Under the pieces are notes generated by a model, which worked only from the letters and a program-made list of their open reading frames with translations, had not been told where the DNA came from and ran no database searches. Made by a program: the position numbers and the translations under genes. A stretch of DNA of 10,576 nt, from assembly GCA_910585855.1 (NCBI GenBank), contig CAJUGZ010000148.1, forward strand, positions 1 through 10,576, read 5' to 3'. The DNA comes from an uncultured Lachnospiraceae bacterium (GTDB lineage Bacteria > Bacillota_A > Clostridia > Lachnospirales > Lachnospiraceae). Of the stretch, positions 6,270 through 10,576 are shown one piece after another (position 1 is the first letter of the stretch; each line of letters starts with the position of its first letter).

Positions 6270-7970
6270 TTATGACTTACTTAGTATAAATTGTCCTACA
6301 AGTCCGTCTAATGTAGTTGCCTGAGCCGATAATTCCTGACTGGTTGCGGAAGATTCCTGTGCGGCAGCAGAATTGCTTTGTATCACTTCTGATATCTGGT
6401 TGACGCCTTGTTCTGCCTGACGCATCGTATCGGTTTGATGTTCTACCATAATACTTAGTTCCTGGGAAGATTCTGCAATCTTTTTAATTCCGTTGACTAC
6501 GGTTTCAAGTGAATCGGATGCCCGATCTACAGCGTGATTGCCGTTGGAAATTTCTCTTATTGAGCTTTCTATCAGTTCTCTGGTATCTACAGCGGCTTTT
6601 GCACTTTGTTCTGCAAGCTGCCGAATCTGTTCTGCCACAATCGCAAAACCACGTCCTGCTTCACCTGCTCTTGCTGCTTCAATTGAAGCATTGAGTGATA
6701 ACAGATTGGTTTGAGATGCAATCGATTCGATTTCAGAGATAATATTTCCAATTTTAGCAGAAGAATCACTGATTTTTTCCATAGCACCTACCATAGTAAC
6801 CATTTCTGTACGGCTGATATCTGCTTCATCTGCATAATTCTTTGCTAAATGATAGGCTTCATCTGCACGATGTGCACTTTTTTCAATCGTTTCCGTAATA
6901 TCTGCCATAGTTGCCTGAAGTTCTTCTACTGCACTTGCCTGTTCGGTAGCACCTTCTGCAAGGCTTTGAGCAGATTGAGCCAGATTTAATGATCCGGCAG
7001 AAACTTGTCCAGATGCTTCTCGAATCGAAAGCAGAGTATCCGTCATTTGATTTCGCAGTCCATGCATAGAATCGATTACTTTTAAGAAATCATGCTGATA
7101 TTTATCACTGATTTTAGAACTGATGGCATAATTTCCTTTTTCCATTTCGCCTAATAGTTCTCCGATATCATTGATAATCAGATTTAACATACCTGCCATA
7201 TCAGTAGCATCTTTTATCATGTCGGCTACTTCATCTTGGCTTTCAACCTGCGGGAATGGAGAAGAAAGATCACCTGCAGAAAACATTTTAAAGCGATCGC
7301 CAAGTGCTTTCATTGGTTTTGAGATACCGTTTGCTATATTTTTTCCAATTCGAATGGAAATAATAAATGCGGCAAGTGTGACACCAACAATAATAAGAGA
7401 AAGAACAATACTTAAAGTAATCAATGTTCTTGACAGTTTTTGCCCTTCGGTTACTTTTACGTTTAAAAGTTCTTCTAGTTTCGCATAAATACTGTTATAT
7501 ACAGGAGCAAGCTCACCCAGTGCAATATCTTGAGCCTGTCTGCAGAGTTCCCGGTCTGTTGTTGCGCCGATTGACATAATTCTCTCGTCTAATGCCCAAT
7601 AATTATTAAGTTCTGATGCAATTTCATCATAAGTAATTCGTCCAGATTCTGATACAATCGAATTTTCTATATCAGAAAAATATTTTTCAAATAAAATTTT
7701 AGCTTCATTATGCTGACGTGTAACACTTTCAATAGCATCTACATCGTCATAACCGATTGCAGCACGCAGTGATGAACGAATATCTGCAAATTCAAACATT
7801 GCTTTTCCAATATCACCCTGTGCAAAACCAAAATTAGTTAAAGCATAGGAATATCTGTTTGCAATAGTAATAAGTGCAATTAATCCAATAAAAGCCGTTA
7901 TTGCCATGATTGTCGAAACCAGAATAAAAGATTTTGTAAGTCTTTTTTCTATGTTGTCATTTTTAAACAT
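6270..7970 (-). CDS. Methyl-accepting chemotaxis protein
   Basis: This is a transmembrane chemoreceptor of 566 residues. It senses a ligand outside the membrane and controls the CheA kinase through CheW. Domains in order: a short cytoplasmic start, transmembrane segment 1 (about 14-37), an extracytoplasmic helical region that looks like a four-helix-bundle sensor (about 38-180), transmembrane segment 2 (about 183-207), HAMP (about 208-262, with ISKPMKALGDRF), then a long coiled-coil signalling domain. The CheA/CheW-binding hairpin tip is unmistakable at 412-450 (SLNASIEAARAGEAGRGFAI within it). Glutamine- and glutamate-rich heptads on both arms (such as ATEQASAVEELQ, 341-352, and AAAQESSATSQELS, 535-548) are likely methylation regions. 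AGGAGG (7979-7984) precedes ATG 7970 by 8 bases. It is an orphan here, with no che or flagellar genes nearby. The ligand is unknown. Confidence 0.95.
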   Translation of the reverse strand: MFKNDNIEKRLTKSFILVSTIMAITAFIGLIALITIANRYSYALTNFGFAQGDIGKAMFEFADIRSSLRAAIGYDDVDAIESVTRQHNEAKILFEKYFSDIENSIVSESGRITYDEIASELNNYWALDERIMSIGATTDRELCRQAQDIALGELAPVYNSIYAKLEELLNVKVTEGQKLSRTLITLSIVLSLIIVGVTLAAFIISIRIGKNIANGISKPMKALGDRFKMFSAGDLSSPFPQVESQDEVADMIKDATDMAGMLNLIINDIGELLGEMEKGNYAISSKISDKYQHDFLKVIDSMHGLRNQMTDTLLSIREASGQVSAGSLNLAQSAQSLAEGATEQASAVEELQATMADITETIEKSAHRADEAYHLAKNYADEADISRTEMVTMVGAMEKISDSSAKIGNIISEIESIASQTNLLSLNASIEAARAGEAGRGFAIVAEQIRQLAEQSAKAAVDTRELIESSIREISNGNHAVDRASDSLETVVNGIKKIAESSQELSIMVEHQTDTMRQAEQGVNQISEVIQSNSAAAQESSATSQELSAQATTLDGLVGQFILSKS

Positions 7971-8050
7971 AGTGTTTTCCTCCTTATTTAGCGTTATTTC
8001 ATTTTGTTTGCATATTTTTTTACATTAATTTAAAATATGTAAAATAAATT

Positions 8051-8096
8051 TATAGAGATTCTATAGTATTATAATCTTTTTTTAGAATTAATACAA
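8051..8096 (-). promoter_or_regulatory. Sigma-A type promoter of the chemoreceptor gene with start-site dyad
   Basis: On the minus strand a perfect TATAAT (8073-8068) follows TTGTAT (8096-8091) with a 17-base spacer, predicting transcription from near 8061 and a leader of about 90 bases. A small dyad, TATAGA-GAT-TCTATA (8051-8065), covers the predicted start site and could be an operator. The motif does not look like the flagellar sigma-D promoter often used for chemoreceptors. Confidence 0.5.
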
Positions 8097-8162
8097 CAAA
8101 TTTTTCCAATATTATATAATCTTTTTATTTCCTTTTTTTCCATTTTGTTGTCTTGAAATTAA

Positions 8163-8235
8163 GAAAATTTTTATAAATTTTCGTTTTGTTTTTGGCTTTA
8201 TAACAGGAAAGAGGAAAGAAATAAATTATTTCTTT
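8163..8235. repeat. Two perfect AT-rich dyads in the 460-base divergent intergenic region
   Basis: GAAAATTT/AAATTTTC (8163-8170 with 8175-8182, 4-base loop) and AAAGAAATAA/TTATTTCTTT (8215-8224 with 8226-8235, one central base) are perfect inverted repeats. They lie between the chemoreceptor and peptidase genes. The second is followed by further T residues on the plus strand and could weakly terminate. I see no gene in 7971-8430. Base composition is extreme, so chance palindromes are expected to some degree. Confidence 0.4.
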
Positions 8236-8394
8236 TTTAGGATAATTTGTAAATAAATGTAAAAATTTGAAAATATATGGGAACAAAGCAGCTTTTTTTC
8301 TTTTGATTTAGAAAAAATATCGGTTAGACGATTATATTATTTATAAAGAATATTTGTGAAGAATAGGGCATATTTATTTTTAATAGTGTATATT

Positions 8395-8414
8395 TGATAA
8401 AAATATTTTTATCA
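8395..8414. promoter_or_regulatory. 20-bp perfect palindrome just upstream of the peptidase start
   Basis: TGATAAAAATATTTTTATCA is a perfect 20-base palindrome ending 16 bases before the peptidase ATG. It could be an operator, or a hairpin in the leader that limits ribosome access; the only ribosome-binding-like bases (TAGGATCGG, 8417-8425) lie directly after it. No clear -10/-35 pair was found for this gene. Confidence 0.45.
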
Positions 8415-8430
8415 GATAGGATCGGATAAT

Positions 8431-10359
8431 ATGGATAGTCAAAAAAGAGAAAATATTTTAAATCTTGCTTTAAGTGCAACGCCAGAAGAGTTAGAGCAGT
8501 CATTGGTATTGGATTCTGGATTTGAAGCGGAAACACAGTTATGGGAAGTTATTGTTCGTTATGATGTAGGAACTTTACCGGAAATGGAGGAGAATAGAGA
8601 GGGGCTTTGGGAACAGCTTCAAAGAGCAGGGGTGCTTGGTACAAGAGAATTGGAGCAAAAGAGAGGGATTCGAGTTGTGGAATTGCTTGGGGGATATGGG
8701 ATTTTGACATTGACAAGACCTCAGATTTTAAAATTATCAAACGTACCGGAAATTACTTATATTGAGATGCCGAAAAGGCTGTTCTTTTCTGTGGACAAGG
8801 GAAGGGCAGCCTCTTGTATTTCCCCTCTTCAGACTGGAACAGTTGGTGGAGCAAGGCAAAGACTGTTAGGAAATGGAGTATTGGTTGCGATATTGGATTC
8901 TGGAATTGATTATTTTCACCCGGATTTTCGAAAAAAAGACGGAAGCACCAGAATTTTACGAATTTGGGATCAGACAGCAGTATGGCAGCCAAGACAAGAG
9001 GAAATAGAAGGCGAACAGGAAAATGGAAATGAAGAACAGGCAGGTAGCAGAGAACAAATAGGAATTTTTAGATATCAAATGGGAGTGGAATACACTGAAG
9101 CACAGATTAATGAAGCATTAAGCCGCAGCACCAGACAGGAAGCATTAAAGGTAGTACCAGTTACAGACAGTACTGCATCTGGACATGGAACAGCAGTGGC
9201 ATCTATTGCTGCCGGAAACGGAAACGGCAGTCAGGGCGAGCAGTATCGGGGAGTTGCACCGGAGAGCAGTTTATTGATTGTAAAAGTAGGAACACCAAGA
9301 GAAAACAGTTTTCCTCGTACCACGGAGCTTATGATGGCGGTAGATTATACATTGCGTACAGCAGCAGCACTTCGTATGCCGGTTGCGATTAATATTAGTA
9401 TCGGAAATAATTATGGTTCACATGACGGGACATCGTTATTGGAAACTTATTTAGATACGGCTTCTGATACCGGAAGAGCTGTGATCTGTATTGGAACAGG
9501 GAATGAGGGAGCTTCTCGTGCTCATGTATCGGTTCAGTTAGAAGAAAGAAGGATACAGGAAGTAGAGTTTTCTATCAGTACCTATGAAACAGGACTGACC
9601 ATTCAGCTTTGGAAACGATATACGGATAGTTTTCAAGTCGAGTTAATCAGTCCGTCTGGTGCAACAGCAGGGCCGTTTCGACAGGAATTAGGAACACAGG
9701 AATTTCGGCTAGAACAGACAAAATTGCTGTTATATTATGGAGAACCAGCACCTTATACGCAGGCGCAGGAAGTTTTTTTGGATTTTTTGCCGCAGGATAC
9801 TTATCTCAATACTGGTATTTGGAGAATCCGTTTAATCCCGGAGCGAATTGTGGCAGGAGATGTGAATCTTTGGCTTCCCGGAAGCGGAGCTGTAAATTTT
9901 GGAACAGGTTTTTTAATGCCGACACCAAATATTACACTGACCATTCCGTCTACAGCCGCAAAAGTAATTTCAGTTGCAGCTTATGATACAGCCAAAAATG
10001 CTTATGCCAATTTTTCCGGCAGAGGTTTTACCCGTGTAACAAATCAAGTAAAACCAGATCTTGCTGCTCCCGGTGTAGGAATTATGTCGGCGAGTGTAGG
10101 CGGAGGGTATGGCAGCCGAAGCGGGACTTCTTTTGCAACACCATTTGTAACCGGGAGTGCAGCATTGATGCTTGAATGGGGAATTATACGGGGAAGAGAT
10201 CCCTATCTTTATGGTGCTGTTATAATTAGACTAAAATACGATTTTTATGGTAAGAAGTCTTTTGAATGGAGGGAGGACACTAGAGGACGCTGGAGGATGC
10301 TAGATTCGAAAACGGTGGGCAGCCTGCTGTTCCGGTTTCCAAAAAGCAAGGAGTTCTAA
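8431..10359 (+). CDS. S8 subtilisin-like serine peptidase (Csp-like) with replaced C-terminus
   Basis: This is a predicted serine endopeptidase of the subtilase family, 642 residues as read. The N-terminal part (about 1-120) resembles the inhibitory pro-region of clostridial Csp-like subtilases; there is no signal peptide. The catalytic residues are present: Asp156 (AILDSGIDYFHPDF), His252 (SGHGTAVASIAAGNG) and Ser567 (SRSGTSFATP), with oxyanion Asn358 (GTGNEG). Residues about 365-500 are the jelly-roll-like insertion between Asn and Ser typical of this group. An acidic low-complexity stretch (about 186-210) looks like an insertion. Homology runs to DPYLYG (590-595). Family members usually continue with a conserved tail of a few tens of residues, but here unrelated, basic sequence follows and runs through repeat B (10299 onward) to a stop. 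I read this as a gene cut by an insertion. The start is ATG 8431, with a weak ribosome binding site. Confidence 0.85.
   Translation: MDSQKRENILNLALSATPEELEQSLVLDSGFEAETQLWEVIVRYDVGTLPEMEENREGLWEQLQRAGVLGTRELEQKRGIRVVELLGGYGILTLTRPQILKLSNVPEITYIEMPKRLFFSVDKGRAASCISPLQTGTVGGARQRLLGNGVLVAILDSGIDYFHPDFRKKDGSTRILRIWDQTAVWQPRQEEIEGEQENGNEEQAGSREQIGIFRYQMGVEYTEAQINEALSRSTRQEALKVVPVTDSTASGHGTAVASIAAGNGNGSQGEQYRGVAPESSLLIVKVGTPRENSFPRTTELMMAVDYTLRTAAALRMPVAINISIGNNYGSHDGTSLLETYLDTASDTGRAVICIGTGNEGASRAHVSVQLEERRIQEVEFSISTYETGLTIQLWKRYTDSFQVELISPSGATAGPFRQELGTQEFRLEQTKLLLYYGEPAPYTQAQEVFLDFLPQDTYLNTGIWRIRLIPERIVAGDVNLWLPGSGAVNFGTGFLMPTPNITLTIPSTAAKVISVAAYDTAKNAYANFSGRGFTRVTNQVKPDLAAPGVGIMSASVGGGYGSRSGTSFATPFVTGSAALMLEWGIIRGRDPYLYGAVIIRLKYDFYGKKSFEWREDTRGRWRMLDSKTVGSLLFRFPKSKEF
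10208..10251. other. Breakpoint region in the peptidase gene, with an 8-bp direct repeat
   Basis: Recognisable peptidase coding sequence ends at about 10215. TTTATGGT occurs at 10208-10215 and again at 10244-10251, bracketing 28 AT-rich bases. The repeat might be a target duplication or slippage product, but it could be chance. Confidence 0.35.
10273..10302. repeat. Three-unit 10-bp tandem repeat
   Basis: GAGGACACTA, GAGGACGCTG and GAGGATGCTA are consecutive 10-base units. They abut the inverted copy of repeat B and lie inside the sequence that replaces the peptidase C-terminus. The purine-rich strand bias differs from the flanking AT-rich DNA. Confidence 0.7.
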
Positions 10360-10370
10360 GACTTCTGCCT
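10299..10370 (-). repeat. Dispersed repeat family B, copy 2 (partial, inverted)
   Basis: The reverse complement aligns with bases 50-114 of the window. The strongest part is AAAACGGTGGGCAGCCTGC (10309-10327), identical over 19 bases to the complement of 87-105. The match continues through GAGTTCTAAGACTTCTGC (10351-10368), which corresponds to the AGAAGT hairpin of copy 1. The 5' hairpin portion of the family is not recognisable here. The end of the peptidase reading frame runs through this repeat. Confidence 0.75.
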
Positions 10371-10395
10371 TTTCTTTTCTCCAACCGGACAGACC

Positions 10396-10508
10396 GGGGC
10401 GCAATTCGCCCTCATGACAGGCGAAATGGAATTGGTGTAAGGAAGGATTTTACCAGTTGTAATATAGCTTCTTTCCTATCATATGGGCTAAACACGCCCC
10501 TTTTTTTT
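10396..10508 (+). ncRNA. Candidate structured RNA or terminator ending in U8
   Basis: GGGGCG (10396-10401) can pair with CGCCCC (10495-10500), which is immediately followed by eight T residues. Inside, AGGAA (10440-10444) can pair with TTCCT (10473-10477), and CGCC (10407-10410) can pair with either GGCG (10398-10401) or GGCG (10420-10423), giving mutually exclusive helices. A simpler reading is a short terminator, GGGC-loop-GCCC (10485-10499), plus U8. No known RNA family is recognised and no promoter is evident. Confidence 0.35.
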
Positions 10509-10576
10509 CACACCCTGCATAGAAGCAGGATGTGAAAAAAATCTTAGATTTTCGAGCAGAAGTCCAAGAACTTCTA
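10509..10576 (+). repeat. Dispersed repeat family B, copy 3 (cut by window end)
   Basis: This copy is in the same orientation as bases 1-67, with about five substitutions and a one-base indel. The 5' hairpin is retained (CACACCCTGC 10509-10518 with GCAGGATGTG 10525-10534). One pair is swapped from A-T in copy 1 to C-G here, a compensatory change. It continues past the window edge. Confidence 0.75.

Noticed and set aside
6509..6787. Small reading frames within the chemoreceptor signalling domain
   Set aside because: They are out-of-frame reflections of the repetitive coiled-coil coding sequence.
7171..7488. Plus-strand reading frame of 105 codons antisense to the chemoreceptor HAMP region
   Set aside because: It has no ribosome binding site or domain, and it mirrors the second membrane segment and HAMP of the real gene.
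8324..8992. Minus-strand reading frames across the 5' part of the peptidase gene
   Set aside because: There are no start signals, and the opposite strand encodes a clear protease.
10396..10508. Known riboswitch or T-box leader
   Set aside because: No T-box core, cyclic-di-GMP, purine or cobalamin signature was recognised, and no downstream gene is visible in the window.
1..10576. CRISPR array, tRNA or rRNA genes, phage or transposase genes
   Set aside because: No regularly spaced repeats with spacers, no cloverleaf or rRNA segments, and no integrase or transposase reading frame were seen.

Overview
The window looks like chromosomal DNA from a low-GC Firmicute, most likely a gut Lachnospiraceae (Clostridium cluster XIVa). 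This rests on the AT-rich intergenic DNA, strong AGGAGG ribosome binding sites, and a gene set familiar from that family: a signal-less BMP-type binding protein paired with a metallophosphoesterase, a Csp-like S8 peptidase, and a 4-helix-bundle chemoreceptor. The taxonomic placement is inference.

Left part (1-3481). After an edge copy of a dispersed repeat (family B, 1-114) comes a three-gene module. A LysR regulator (minus strand) is divergent from a two-gene operon encoding an octopine/nopaline-type opine dehydrogenase and a flavin-reductase-like FMN split-barrel protein. The module is bracketed by two same-orientation copies of another repeat (family A, 303-453 and 3313-3481). The A copies share conserved blocks, but their helices are built from different, mutually compensating sequences. 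This is the signature of a selected fold and the most interesting feature of the window.

Middle part (3501-7970, all minus strand). A chemoreceptor gene is followed by a separate two-gene operon. The first gene encodes a 649-residue protein with a ParB/Srx-like N-terminal region fused to a BMP/PnrA-like ligand-binding domain, without a signal peptide. The second encodes a metallophosphoesterase that overlaps it by 29 bases. A 13-bp stem-loop separates the chemoreceptor from this operon.

Right part (7971-10576). A 460-base, very AT-rich divergent intergenic region with several perfect dyads separates the chemoreceptor from an S8 subtilisin-like peptidase. The peptidase keeps its catalytic Asp, His and Ser, but its expected C-terminal tail is replaced from about base 10216 by unrelated sequence. 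That sequence holds a 10-bp tandem repeat, an inverted partial copy of repeat B, a possible structured RNA ending in eight T residues, and a further direct copy of repeat B at the window edge. This looks like an insertion or rearrangement breakpoint inside the gene.
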